From assembly GCA_003612525.1 (NCBI GenBank), contig RAZD01000007.1, forward strand, positions 62,001 through 126,000: 64,000 nt of DNA. Direction: 5' to 3'. Below, one piece after another: positions 17,176-26,136 of this stretch. A program made the position numbers and the translations under genes. Under the pieces are notes generated by a model. It made no database searches and was not told where the DNA came from. It saw nothing but the letters and a program-made list of their open reading frames with translations. The DNA comes from a bacterium C-53 (GTDB taxonomy: Bacteria; Bacillota; Clostridia; Lachnospirales; Lachnospiraceae). Each line of letters starts with the position of its first letter. Positions within the stretch are counted from its first letter, which is position 1.

Positions 17176-18195
17176 TTATACTTCATCCAATCCACGCAGC
17201 ACAAGCTTTGGTTCCAGATAAATGCTTCTGACAAAGTGCTCCACCGTTTCATCCTGCCAGTGCACAATCACATTCACAGCCGCACAAGCCATTTCCTCAA
17301 AGGGGAGATGCACGCTGCTGACCGGCGGTACAAGAAGCGCGGAATATGTATCATCATGTCCTACGATTTCAACATCTTCCGGTACTTTTATTCCTCTTTC
17401 ATAAAAATACCGCATTGCTCCGACCACATATCCATCGTACCAGGCCTGCACTCCGGTAAATCCCGGCAGTTCCTGTTCCGCCTCCTTAAGCGCATGATAT
17501 CCCTCCTCCACATTGGGCGACGAACAGATTTTCACCAGATATTCAGGCGGCTCCTTCGCTTCCCTCACAGCCTTCATAAACCCCTCCAGTCGGTAACTTC
17601 CCGTATGATAATCAAGCTTTCCCCGTCCGATATAAACAATTTTTTTATGGCCGCTCTCTATTAAATGACGTGCCGCCAGGTATCCCCCAAGCGTATTGTC
17701 CACGCAAACCTGATTAAATCCCTGGCTGTCGGCAAGACGTTCAACAAAAACTACGGGGACGCCGCAGCTTAACAAAAACATGCGCACCTCCCTTGTCAGC
17801 GTATCCTCCTCAAAACCACTGATAATAATCCCGCAGACATGAAATCCCAAAAGCTTTTCCGCCCGCTCTTTCACTGTTATGTTGTTTACATGATCGCAGA
17901 AAAGCGTAATAGACTGCATACCTGCTTTCTCGAATTCATCCTGTAAAGCATAATTCAGCGTTTCAAAGAACATATTAACCGGCAGCTTCTTCAAAATAAC
18001 ACCGACTAACTTCTGCCTGTCAGAACAATCCGGCTCCTGCCCTCTTTCATACCCTGTACTCTGCACGGCTCTCCAGACCAGAGAACGAACTTCGTTTGAA
18101 ACATATCCATTATTATTTAATACCCTTGAAACAGTTGCTGTCGATACGCCGGCCTCTTTTGCCACATCCGCCAATTTTATTTTTTTCATCTTCAT
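17176..18195 (-). CDS. LacI-family transcriptional repressor
   Basis: About 339 residues: an N-terminal LacI helix-turn-helix (IKLADVAKEAGVSTATVSRVLNN) followed by a periplasmic-binding-protein-like effector domain. GGAAAGG supports the ATG at 18195 (7 bases away); ATGs at 18201 and 18189 are alternatives. It is divergent from the ABC transporter/GH43 operon at 18624-24758, which it probably controls in response to an imported sugar. A perfect palindrome at 18237-18258, in its own leader, is the best operator candidate. Confidence 0.92.
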   Translation of the reverse strand: MKMKKIKLADVAKEAGVSTATVSRVLNNNGYVSNEVRSLVWRAVQSTGYERGQEPDCSDRQKLVGVILKKLPVNMFFETLNYALQDEFEKAGMQSITLFCDHVNNITVKERAEKLLGFHVCGIIISGFEEDTLTREVRMFLLSCGVPVVFVERLADSQGFNQVCVDNTLGGYLAARHLIESGHKKIVYIGRGKLDYHTGSYRLEGFMKAVREAKEPPEYLVKICSSPNVEEGYHALKEAEQELPGFTGVQAWYDGYVVGAMRYFYERGIKVPEDVEIVGHDDTYSALLVPPVSSVHLPFEEMACAAVNVIVHWQDETVEHFVRSIYLEPKLVLRGLDEV

Positions 18196-18236
18196 AACCA
18201 TGCCTTTCCATGAATATGTGGTATCAATATCCGCCG

Positions 18237-18258
18237 TTATGCGTTAGTTTACGCATAA
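18237..18258. promoter_or_regulatory. Candidate LacI-type operator (22-bp palindrome)
   Basis: TTATGCGT (18237-18244) and ACGCATAA (18251-18258) are perfect 8-bp arms around a 6-base spacer, 42 bases upstream of the repressor start. The CG half-site centre and location fit an autoregulatory LacI operator. A second such palindrome was not found next to the divergent promoter at 18485. Confidence 0.6.
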
Positions 18259-18484
18259 TGCGTCCATATATAATCATACACTGTTTTTTTTCTTTTTTCT
18301 ATTGATGAATGTGTAAATTTTTGTGTAATTTTTCAGAAAATATTTTCATTTTTCTTATTTAACTTTTTCACTTCTCATTTTATTTCATATTTTTTCCATT
18401 TTATACCCATAATTAAATATTCACAATTTTGCACATTTGATTTTGTTGCTTTTTAATAAATATTTGGGTTTTTCGCGTTTTTTA

Positions 18485-18513
18485 TTGACTATGACTATTG
18501 TTTGAATTATAGT
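18485..18513 (+). promoter_or_regulatory. Strong sigma-A promoter of the ABC transporter operon
   Basis: TTGACT (18485-18490) and TATAGT (18508-18513) are 17 bases apart, each matching 5 of 6 consensus bases. The 422-base divergent region (18196-18623) is otherwise AT-rich, holding only the palindrome, this promoter and the leader hairpin. Confidence 0.75.
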
Positions 18514-18532
18514 TTAGTTAACTTTTCAAGAC

Positions 18533-18561
18533 ATCCCGCATGAAAATTTCGTGGGATTTTT
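18533..18561 (+). promoter_or_regulatory. Leader hairpin with T-run between promoter and transporter gene
   Basis: ATCCC (18533-18537) can pair with GGGAT (18553-18557), and the inner CATGAA with TTCGTG in a shifted register; the stem is followed by TTTT. It lies about 13 bases after the predicted start point region and 60 bases before the gene. It could be an attenuator or a repressor site. Confidence 0.4.
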
Positions 18562-18623
18562 ACATCATATTTTTTCATATAATATGTAAATATTTTCACA
18601 CAAAAAGAAAGAGAGGAAAACAA

Positions 18624-19715
18624 ATGAAACTCAAAAAACTTACCGCACTGTTTTTATCCGCTGCCATGATACTTACCTTCACCGCATGCGGTTCTGATTC
18701 CAACACACCTGGCAAGACACAGCCGGCCACCGAAGCAGAATCCGACAATGTAAGTGAACCAGAATCTGAGTCCGCTTCCCCTGTCACCGCCGGTTTTGAC
18801 GCAGACTACACCGGCATTGAAGACATTAAAATTGCTTTAATCGCAGAAACCTCCGGCGGAAGTTTCTGGGGAAACATTGAACAGGGCTTTCTGGAAGCCA
18901 CTGCTGCAAGAGGATGGGAAAGCGTATACTGGGCTCCGTCTGACGCCACAACCGGTGATGCAGGTGTTCTTGATCTTGCCGAAACAGCGCTTATTCAGGG
19001 CTACAATGTAATCTGTCCGGTTATAAATGATATATCCATCTTTGAAGATTTCTTAAACCGTGCCAGAGAAGCGGGTGTTCTTGTGATTGATTTTAACGCC
19101 GACCCGGGCGAGGGATATGTCCCCGCACAAGTCGGCATCGACTCAACCGAGTCCGGCAGACAGCAGGGAGAAATGATCGGTAAGTTTGCTACGGAAATGG
19201 GGTTTGAAGAGATCAATTATGTCAACATGTCGATTGCACTGAGCAATACGCCGCAGCAGGCGGTAAAAGCAGGCGCTTTGGAAGGCATCGCCGGAAGTTT
19301 CGCCGGCGCAGTCAACGAAGTCGGTGAAGGAGAATCCGAATCAAATGCCGCTACCGCACAGGATGCAATCGGCGCACTCTTCATTGCACACCCGGAAATC
19401 AATACGATTATCTGCTGCGACATGTACAGCGCTGTAGGAGCCGCCGCTTATATTGAAGAGAGCGGACTTCAGGGAAAAGTAATCGCATGCGGACTTTCGC
19501 TTGATGCAGATGCACTAATGCGGGTCAAGAGCGGCGCTTTAAGCGCTACCTCTTCCGTTGATTCCGTTTACATGGGCGGAGAACAGCTCTGTGGTGTGGT
19601 AGAAAAGATTACCGCCGGTGAGGAATTCGAATATAAGAATTTCCCTCCGAAAATCTGGGTACTGCCAGATGAAGTAGATGACTATGCTTCTGAAAACGGT
19701 ATCACCATTCAATAA
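18624..19715 (+). CDS. Sugar ABC transporter substrate-binding lipoprotein (RbsB-like)
   Basis: The 363-residue lipoprotein begins with a signal peptide ending in a lipobox (ILTFTACG), then a Ser/Glu/Pro-rich linker to about residue 55 and a periplasmic-binding-protein type 1 domain of the ribose/galactose-binding class (IKIALIAETSGGSFWGNIEQGF). It is anchored outside the membrane and delivers a sugar to the permease. The start at 18624 follows AGAAAGAGAGGAAA; an upstream in-frame ATG at 18540 would add 28 residues before the signal peptide and sits within the leader hairpin. First gene of a five-gene operon. Confidence 0.92.
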   Translation: MKLKKLTALFLSAAMILTFTACGSDSNTPGKTQPATEAESDNVSEPESESASPVTAGFDADYTGIEDIKIALIAETSGGSFWGNIEQGFLEATAARGWESVYWAPSDATTGDAGVLDLAETALIQGYNVICPVINDISIFEDFLNRAREAGVLVIDFNADPGEGYVPAQVGIDSTESGRQQGEMIGKFATEMGFEEINYVNMSIALSNTPQQAVKAGALEGIAGSFAGAVNEVGEGESESNAATAQDAIGALFIAHPEINTIICCDMYSAVGAAAYIEESGLQGKVIACGLSLDADALMRVKSGALSATSSVDSVYMGGEQLCGVVEKITAGEEFEYKNFPPKIWVLPDEVDDYASENGITIQ

Positions 19716-19735
19716 TCTTAAACCGTAAATTCTTG

Positions 19736-19763
19736 TTGGGGCCAGACGTGATTTTGGCCCCAA
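19736..19763 (+). repeat. Intercistronic hairpin after the binding-protein gene
   Basis: TTGGGGCCA (19736-19744) and TGGCCCCAA (19755-19763) form a perfect 9-bp GC-rich stem with a 10-base loop. No T-run follows, so it probably stabilises the upstream mRNA or partly stops transcription, giving more binding protein than permease. Confidence 0.7.
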
Positions 19764-19791
19764 ATACTGCAAAAGGAGGAAATTCACCAAA

Positions 19792-20757
19792 ATGAAACAC
19801 AGTAAATTATCACTTGGAGATATGATGAAAGTAAAAGAATTAGGCGCTCTGCTTCCCCTTATCATTCTTGTCATTGTCGCGTCTGCCGTGAATCCCGCAT
19901 TTTTGAATTCCAACAATCTATTTGATATTCTGAAAACAACAAGTTACACAACAATTCTGGCAGTGCCGCTCACCATGTTAATGGCCTCCGGACGAATGGA
20001 TATGTCCATCGCCGCAACCACTGCCCTCGGCGGCATCATAACCGCTATGGCAGAGACAAGCGGCATCCCGCTTTCCATATCCATTCTGCTCGGCATTCTT
20101 GTCGGCGCCGCCGTCGGCACATGTAATGCAATTCTTGTTGACTACTTTAAACTCCCCGGGTTCATCGCTACACTGGCGGTGTCCAATATCGTGGAAGGCA
20201 TCTCCTCCGTAATCACAAACAATAACCCGATTCCCGGTATTTCCGGCGCCTTTAAAGCAATCGCACAGACACGTCTCGCCGGACAGATAACCATTACCGT
20301 TATTTATGCACTGATTCTGGCCGTAATCGGTTTCATCGTTATGAACCGCATGAAAATCGGACGTATGCTTCTCGCAGTAGGCGGCAATGCGGAAGCTGCA
20401 AACCTTGCGGGCATTAATGTGAAGAAAATCCACACAGGGCTTTTTATCCTGGTAGGCATCTTTGCCTCCCTCTCCGGCGTCCTGTATTGCTCACGTTTCT
20501 CAAGCGCCCAGCTCACCGCCGGCGCAGGAACATCCCTGACAATTATGTCATCCGTCATCATAGGCGGTACAGCAATGCGCGGCGGTTCCGGAACCATCGC
20601 AGGCTCCGTTCTGGGTTGTATGCTGTTTGCTGTTATCACAAACGCACTGGTTGTTATGGGAATCTCCACGAACTGGCAGAATGTCGTATACGGACTGATT
20701 CTTGTCATTGCGCTTCTGATTGATTACTTCCGTCAAAAGAGCGCCCGCAGAGCATAA
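19792..20757 (+). CDS. Sugar ABC transporter permease (RbsC-like)
   Basis: A 321-residue integral membrane protein with eight or more hydrophobic segments and the family loop NAEAANLAGINVKKIHTGLFILVGIFASLSGV, which carries the EAA-like contact site for the ATPase in RbsC/XylH/MglC permeases. The start follows AAAGGAGGAAATTCACC. It forms the channel for the sugar bound by the lipoprotein upstream, with two copies expected per transporter. Confidence 0.93.
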   Translation: MKHSKLSLGDMMKVKELGALLPLIILVIVASAVNPAFLNSNNLFDILKTTSYTTILAVPLTMLMASGRMDMSIAATTALGGIITAMAETSGIPLSISILLGILVGAAVGTCNAILVDYFKLPGFIATLAVSNIVEGISSVITNNNPIPGISGAFKAIAQTRLAGQITITVIYALILAVIGFIVMNRMKIGRMLLAVGGNAEAANLAGINVKKIHTGLFILVGIFASLSGVLYCSRFSSAQLTAGAGTSLTIMSSVIIGGTAMRGGSGTIAGSVLGCMLFAVITNALVVMGISTNWQNVVYGLILVIALLIDYFRQKSARRA

Positions 20758-20771
20758 GAGAGGAGAGAACC

Positions 20772-22289
20772 ATGAACGATGTTATTCTGAAAATGTGCCA
20801 CGTTACCAAGAAATTCCCCGGTGTCACTGCCTTAAACGACGTATCGATTGATCTTAAAAAAGGGGAAATACTGGGTATCGTAGGTGAAAACGGCGCCGGA
20901 AAATCCACATTGATGAAAGTATTAAGCGGAACCTACACAAGCCGCGAATATGAAGGTGAAGTATGGCTTGAAGGCAAAAAACAGATTTTTCATTCCGTTG
21001 CAGACGGGAGGAACACAGGCATTGCCATGATCTATCAGGAAGTCAACGCTTTCCTGGATTCCTCCATCGCAGAAAATATTTATGTTGGCAACCAGCCTGG
21101 AAATGTATTTGTAGATTACAGAAAAATGTACGAAGATACCCAAAAGCTGCTCGATATGGTTGGCATTGAAGCCGGACCCAAAACAATTGTGCGTAAATTA
21201 AACAGCGGGCAGCTCCAGATGCTTGCAATCCTGCGCGGTATTTCCACCAATCCGAAAATACTGGTGCTCGACGAGCCGACTACGGCGCTTACCGATAAAG
21301 AAGTGGATATGTTGATGAACTTTCTCATCGATCTGAAGAAAAAAGGCGTTTCCTGTATATATATTTCCCATAAAATGGAGGAAATCTACCGTATCTGTGA
21401 CCGGATTACCGTTATCCGGGACGGAAATGTAATCGAAACGCGGGAAACCAAAGACTGGAATAACCAGGATGAACTGATACAGGCCATGATCGGCCGCAAA
21501 ATTGAAAATATGTATGTCAAAACACCTCGTAAACCTGGTGAGGTCGTACTAGAGGTCAAAGATCTCGTCGTTCCGCATCCCACAATCCGAAACCGGAATA
21601 TTGTGAATCACGTCAGTTTCAAACTCCGGAAAGGAGAAATTCTGGGAATCGGCGGACTTGTCGGCGCCGGAAGAAGTGAAATTCTCGAGGCTGTTTTTGG
21701 AAAATTAACCGAAGGTGTATCAAAAACTGTATTCATCAACGGCAGAGAAGTAAATATATCTTCTCCCAAAACGGCGATTGCAAACGGCATCGGCTTCGTA
21801 ACGGAGGAACGTAAACTGACAGGCTTTGTGGATACCATGTCAATTCTTCACAATACAAGCCTTCCCTCTCTGCCCTACCTGCCGAAAAAAGTGTTTATCG
21901 ATAAAAAGGCAGAAAAAGAACAGGTTATGAAACAGTTTACCGATATGCGCGTCAAAGCGCCCTCCGTAAACTCAATGGTAGTCAACTTATCCGGTGGAAA
22001 TCAGCAGAAAGTAATTCTGGGAAAATGGCTGATGAAAAATCCCGACATTCTGTTTATCGACGAACCAACAAAGGGAATTGATGTTGGAACAAAAGCAGAT
22101 TTCTACAAAATTCTGGATGATCTCGCAAATAACGGAATGTCGATTATTATGATTTCTTCCGATATGCCGGAGCTTGTATCTGTAAGTGACCGCGTCCTTG
22201 TTATGAGCAATGGGAATATGACCGGAGAATTAAATGCTTCCGAGATTAATCAGGCAAATGTAATGCGCCTTGCCATCGCCGGAGAATGA
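20772..22289 (+). CDS. Sugar ABC transporter ATP-binding protein, duplicated (RbsA/MglA-like)
   Basis: A 505-residue protein with two ABC domains. The first has Walker A GENGAGKST, a signature region LNSGQLQM and Walker B ILVLDEPTTAL; the second has the degenerate GGLVGAGRSE, signature LSGGNQQK and ILFIDEPTKGID. This arrangement is typical of ribose/galactose/xylose importers. Glutamine replaces part of the first-domain signature (SGQLQM instead of SGGxQ), which is common in this family. Gene order binding protein-permease-ATPase differs from rbsDACB. Confidence 0.94.
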   Translation: MNDVILKMCHVTKKFPGVTALNDVSIDLKKGEILGIVGENGAGKSTLMKVLSGTYTSREYEGEVWLEGKKQIFHSVADGRNTGIAMIYQEVNAFLDSSIAENIYVGNQPGNVFVDYRKMYEDTQKLLDMVGIEAGPKTIVRKLNSGQLQMLAILRGISTNPKILVLDEPTTALTDKEVDMLMNFLIDLKKKGVSCIYISHKMEEIYRICDRITVIRDGNVIETRETKDWNNQDELIQAMIGRKIENMYVKTPRKPGEVVLEVKDLVVPHPTIRNRNIVNHVSFKLRKGEILGIGGLVGAGRSEILEAVFGKLTEGVSKTVFINGREVNISSPKTAIANGIGFVTEERKLTGFVDTMSILHNTSLPSLPYLPKKVFIDKKAEKEQVMKQFTDMRVKAPSVNSMVVNLSGGNQQKVILGKWLMKNPDILFIDEPTKGIDVGTKADFYKILDDLANNGMSIIMISSDMPELVSVSDRVLVMSNGNMTGELNASEINQANVMRLAIAGE

Positions 22290-22351
22290 CAATACAAACA
22301 TACTGTTACTCTGTAAAAATCATGGACAAAATAATACAAAAGGAGAAAGAA

Positions 22352-23776
22352 ATGAAAGGAATTTCCCCAAATCCCTATTTACCCTTATACGAATATGTAC
22401 CGGATGGAGAGCCTCGTATTTTCGAAAACCGGCTCTATATATACGGCTCACATGATACATCGGGCGGAAACTGGTTCTGTCTGGAAGATTATGTTGTCTG
22501 GTCTGCCCCGTTAAACGATCTGAGCAGCTGGCATTACGAAGGCATCTCCTACCGCAAAGATCAGGACCCGCATAACAGCGACGGCCAGCTGGAGCTTTTT
22601 GCCCCTGATGTCGTGCAGGGGCCTGACCGCCGATATTATCTGTTCTACTGCATTCGGAAAAAACGTGAATTCGGTGTGGCTGTCAGTGACAGCCCTGCCG
22701 GGCCCTTTCACTTCTACGGGCATGTCCACTATACGGATGGCACGATCTTTCAAAAGCATATGCCCTATGACCCCTCCGTCCTGGTAGATGATGACGGACG
22801 CGTCTATCTCTATTACGGTTACACCTGCGAGGAGATTGCAGTCAAACTTGGCGGAGATGTCAGCCCCGGCTGTATGGTAATTGAACTGGATAAGGATATG
22901 CTGACTGTTAAAGGCGAACCACTGGTCTGTCTTCCGCGTGATACGGACACAAAAAATACCGGTTTTGAGGGCCACGGCTACTACGAAGCCCCGTCTATGC
23001 GTAAAATTAACGGAAACTACTACCTTGTATACTCCAGTGAGGTATGCCATGAATTATGTTATGCCATAAGCAGCAATCCCACACAGGGCTTCTCCTACGG
23101 CGGCGTAATCGTATCAAACGGAGATATCGGTCTTAACGGGCGTAAATACCCGGTCTGTCTGCCAGGCAATAATCATGGCGGGCTGGTATGTATAAACGGA
23201 CAATATTACATTTTCTACCAGCGCCATACACAATGTACACAATTTTCACGCCAGGGTTGTGCAGAACCGGTCAAAATCCTTCCCGACGGCGCTATTGCGC
23301 AGGTAGAAATCACCAGCAGCGGTTTAACAGGAGGCCCGCTCGATGCCAAAGGAACCTGGTCTGCCGCATACGCCTGTCATCTGACGCATAAAGACAGCCT
23401 GAAAATGCTCCTGTACCGCGAAGCGGATCCTGCCATTCTCCCCTGTATCCGCGAAGACACCACTATACCCGACGAATCAAAACGTGTACAATACATACAT
23501 AATATTACGAATGGCACAACAATCGGGTACAAATACTTCCGGGCAGACCACATAACCGGCATCACGCTTTCCCTGCGGGGCAGCTGTGACGGCACTTTTG
23601 AACTTTACTCCGATCACCCGGAGAGCGGGACGCACTTAGCCTCTCTCCCAGTCAGCATCCATACGGAAGACTGGAGAGAAATAACCGCCTCCGTCTCCTG
23701 GAACGGCATCCACGCACTGTACATTATCTATCGTGGCAGCGGAAATGTATGCCTGAAAGATATTGCATTTACGTAG
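22352..23776 (+). CDS. GH43-family glycoside hydrolase with C-terminal beta-sandwich
   Basis: A 474-residue cytosolic glycosidase (no signal peptide). The five-bladed propeller motifs of GH43 are visible: GSHDTSGG, LFAPDVVQGPDRRYYLFYC, YDPSVLVDDDGRVYLYYG and GHGYYEAPSMRKINGNYYLVYS, the last with the probable acid Glu. A C-terminal domain (about 345-474, ending with a CBM6-like IYRGSGNVCLKDIAF) follows. GH43 members release arabinose or xylose. The start at 22352 follows AAAGGAGAAAG; the longer frame overlapping the ATPase gene has no site. With the importer it points to intracellular cleavage of an imported oligosaccharide or glycoside. Confidence 0.85.
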   Translation: MKGISPNPYLPLYEYVPDGEPRIFENRLYIYGSHDTSGGNWFCLEDYVVWSAPLNDLSSWHYEGISYRKDQDPHNSDGQLELFAPDVVQGPDRRYYLFYCIRKKREFGVAVSDSPAGPFHFYGHVHYTDGTIFQKHMPYDPSVLVDDDGRVYLYYGYTCEEIAVKLGGDVSPGCMVIELDKDMLTVKGEPLVCLPRDTDTKNTGFEGHGYYEAPSMRKINGNYYLVYSSEVCHELCYAISSNPTQGFSYGGVIVSNGDIGLNGRKYPVCLPGNNHGGLVCINGQYYIFYQRHTQCTQFSRQGCAEPVKILPDGAIAQVEITSSGLTGGPLDAKGTWSAAYACHLTHKDSLKMLLYREADPAILPCIREDTTIPDESKRVQYIHNITNGTTIGYKYFRADHITGITLSLRGSCDGTFELYSDHPESGTHLASLPVSIHTEDWREITASVSWNGIHALYIIYRGSGNVCLKDIAFT

Positions 23777-23789
23777 GAGGTAATCATTT

Positions 23790-24758
23790 ATGTTAAGAAA
23801 AAGACCATTTTCTTTCCCTCTCGATAAACAGCTCCGTGTCATATGCGACACGGACGCCAATAACGAGGCAGACGACCAGTACTGCATCGCCCATATGCTT
23901 ATGACACCGCGTTTTGACGTAAAAGCGCTGATAGCAGAACATTATGGTACGGATAAAAGCCCATGCTCAGAGCAGGAAAGTTACGAAGAAATCCATCACA
24001 TCGTAAACCTGATGGAACTTGACAGGGAAACCCTCATACTGCACGGCGCCCCTTCAAAGCTTCCTGACATATCCACTCCCGTGAAAAGCGAAGGTGCGCG
24101 TTTCATCATAGAAGAGGCAATGAAAGACGACTCAAGACCCCTTTTTGTCTGCTGCATCGGCGCCATCACAAACGTTGCATCTGCTCTGTTACTAGAGCCA
24201 CGTATTGCCGATCGGATTACGGTCATCTGGATTGGCGGCGATACTTACCCGAATGGAGGGTTTGAGTATAATTTACACAACGATATTCACGCTGCCAGCG
24301 TCGTTTTCCGATCGAAGGCAGAATTATGGCAGGTCCCCAAACCTGTTTATATTACAATGAAGGTCAGTTTCTTTGAACTCTTAAACCATGTATATCCCTG
24401 CGGCGCTCCTGGTAAATATCTTGTCGAACATACCATGCATGTTGCCAGAGAGCACGCACGGATGATGGAGGACACATCCACTCCTCTCGGAAGCTGTTTC
24501 CTCACCATGTCACGCGCGGCAGCGGCCACCAGCTTCGCCGGAGAGCTTTGGTGTCTTGGGGACTCTCCGGCTGTGGGTTTAATGCTCAATCATACGGTCG
24601 GTCATTTTCATATGGCAGATGCCCCATGCGGCGTAAATGAGGATTGCACCTATAATTATTCCAAAACATCAAGCCGCCAGATACGCGTGTATGATGATAT
24701 TGACAATCATTTCATTCTGTCCGATTTTTTTGAAAAATTACGCTATTATTTTGGTTAA
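23790..24758 (+). CDS. Nucleoside-hydrolase-like protein
   Basis: A 322-residue protein of the inosine-uridine nucleoside hydrolase fold. The calcium-binding N-terminus, normally DTDPGxDD, appears as the expanded DTDANNEADDQ, followed by RFDVKALIAEHYG; later CCIGAITNVASALL and IGGDTYPNGG match the fold. The expanded motif implies a divergent subfamily, so classical ribonucleoside cleavage should not be assumed. It is last in the ABC-GH43 operon, 13 bases after the GH43 gene. It may act on a pentosyl compound imported by the transporter. Its end overlaps the convergent gene by 4 bases. Confidence 0.75.
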   Translation: MLRKRPFSFPLDKQLRVICDTDANNEADDQYCIAHMLMTPRFDVKALIAEHYGTDKSPCSEQESYEEIHHIVNLMELDRETLILHGAPSKLPDISTPVKSEGARFIIEEAMKDDSRPLFVCCIGAITNVASALLLEPRIADRITVIWIGGDTYPNGGFEYNLHNDIHAASVVFRSKAELWQVPKPVYITMKVSFFELLNHVYPCGAPGKYLVEHTMHVAREHARMMEDTSTPLGSCFLTMSRAAAATSFAGELWCLGDSPAVGLMLNHTVGHFHMADAPCGVNEDCTYNYSKTSSRQIRVYDDIDNHFILSDFFEKLRYYFG

Positions 24759-25459
24759 TAACGCACATCCTGTCTCAGCAGCATCACAATCGAGATTATG
24801 CTCAGGACAACAGTAAGAAAGACCCCGAGGGCGGATGCTGTTACCGGTGTAAAAGCATCCGCTGCTTTTACCAAAAACTTCCCCAGCCGATCAAATATGG
24901 AGCCTGTATGATTACTCATAGCGCTGGAAATCCGGGATGGCAGAATACATGCTGCCATCCAGACCGTCCAGAAAACCCAGGTGACTTTATATCCGAATTT
25001 CAGTATACAAGCGCCTGCAAACAGAATCACAGCGGTACCCGCCATAATTATAAGAACCATAAGCATTGAAAATACAATCGACATATCGACTCCGGAAGCA
25101 GCACCTGCACATCCTTCGACCAAATAAACGATTCCACTGCAACCGTAAATTATAAGAAACCGCACCAAAGTGACTGCTATAAATCCCTTCAGAAAATCTT
25201 TTCTGGTACATGACATTCCAACCAGAAGATTAAAGTGAAACAAAACCGATGCAATACCCGTAATTGCCAAAGCAAGCATCCCCAGCAGAAAGACACAAAA
25301 TGTGATGATTCCACTTCCCCACAGATTTTCACCGCGCCCACCCATATATTCCCCAATCAGACAACCGATGACTCCCAATGCCGCACCTGCCATACAAATA
25401 CAGATATCAAACAGCATTTCATCCCGTCTGACCTTCAGTTGTTTCATAATTGTATTCAT
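24755..25459 (-). CDS. Membrane protein, ABC-transporter-type permease
   Basis: A 234-residue protein with six predicted membrane segments, including one near residues 20-45, one near 60-80, and a final one near 205-225. It carries MSCTRKDFLKGF after the third segment, a motif often seen in ABC-2-type permeases. It is last in a four-gene set with a second membrane protein and an ATPase. It probably forms the transmembrane part of an export or bacitracin-resistance-like (Ytr) complex. No substrate can be named. Confidence 0.7.
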   Translation of the reverse strand: MNTIMKQLKVRRDEMLFDICICMAGAALGVIGCLIGEYMGGRGENLWGSGIITFCVFLLGMLALAITGIASVLFHFNLLVGMSCTRKDFLKGFIAVTLVRFLIIYGCSGIVYLVEGCAGAASGVDMSIVFSMLMVLIIMAGTAVILFAGACILKFGYKVTWVFWTVWMAACILPSRISSAMSNHTGSIFDRLGKFLVKAADAFTPVTASALGVFLTVVLSIISIVMLLRQDVRY

Positions 25460-25474
25460 AACGATTCCCCCATT

Positions 25475-26122
25475 CTAAAAGGCTTTCAATTCATACTTTT
25501 TCCACACATAATAATAAATAACAGCCAAAAACGCATATAGAATAAGCAATACGGCAAACAGAGTTATTCTGAATGAACCCGATAACGCAGACAGGCTTCT
25601 ATCGAAATCTTTTACTCTGTCATTCATTGTAAAACCAATAAACGCCCATACAAGAGCCATACACAACACGCCGATCCAGGTTCCCTTGTTTCCGAACGTC
25701 AGCAAAAGTATCGCAAGCAGCTCAGACAACACTCCACTTGCAATACAAATAAATGGCAGAATCCTTGCCAGAAAACCTGCATATTCCTGAATATCATTTG
25801 AAAAAAGCATATTCGATAGCAGGCAAATAAATTCAAACTGTACAATCAAAAGCGCTGTCATCCACTGTGCACCCCAAAATGCCTCTTTTCGCCCACATCC
25901 CAGAGAAAGCACCAGCGGCATATTCAATTTGACAAGAGTGGTCTGTGTCACAAGAATCACGATAATTCCCATCATCAGGATATAATTCGTCATAACATAA
26001 GAGCGCTCCTGCATTGTTTCCGAAAATATACTGCCAAAGATAATACCATAAAGTATTCCCATGGCCATCACAAATGCCACCATTTTCTCAGCCTGAACAC
26101 CAAAGTATTTTAAAGTCCTCAT
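25475..26122 (-). CDS. Membrane protein, ABC-transporter-type permease
   Basis: A protein of about 215 residues with six hydrophobic segments. LGCGRKEAFWGAQWMTALL resembles the SRKDF-type motif of its neighbour, so the two are likely paralogous halves of one transporter. The ATG at 26122 is preferred because GAGAGGGG lies 8 bases upstream; a GTG at 26140 would start inside that site. It overlaps or abuts the ATPase gene and lies 15 bases before the second permease. Confidence 0.7.
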   Translation of the reverse strand: MRTLKYFGVQAEKMVAFVMAMGILYGIIFGSIFSETMQERSYVMTNYILMMGIIVILVTQTTLVKLNMPLVLSLGCGRKEAFWGAQWMTALLIVQFEFICLLSNMLFSNDIQEYAGFLARILPFICIASGVLSELLAILLLTFGNKGTWIGVLCMALVWAFIGFTMNDRVKDFDRSLSALSGSFRITLFAVLLILYAFLAVIYYYVWKKYELKAF

Positions 26123-26136
26123 ATAAACGTCCCCTC

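Noticed and set aside
18540-18623. Longer N-terminus of the substrate-binding lipoprotein
   Set aside because: It would put 28 extra residues before a complete lipoprotein signal peptide, and the ribosome-binding site is just before 18624.
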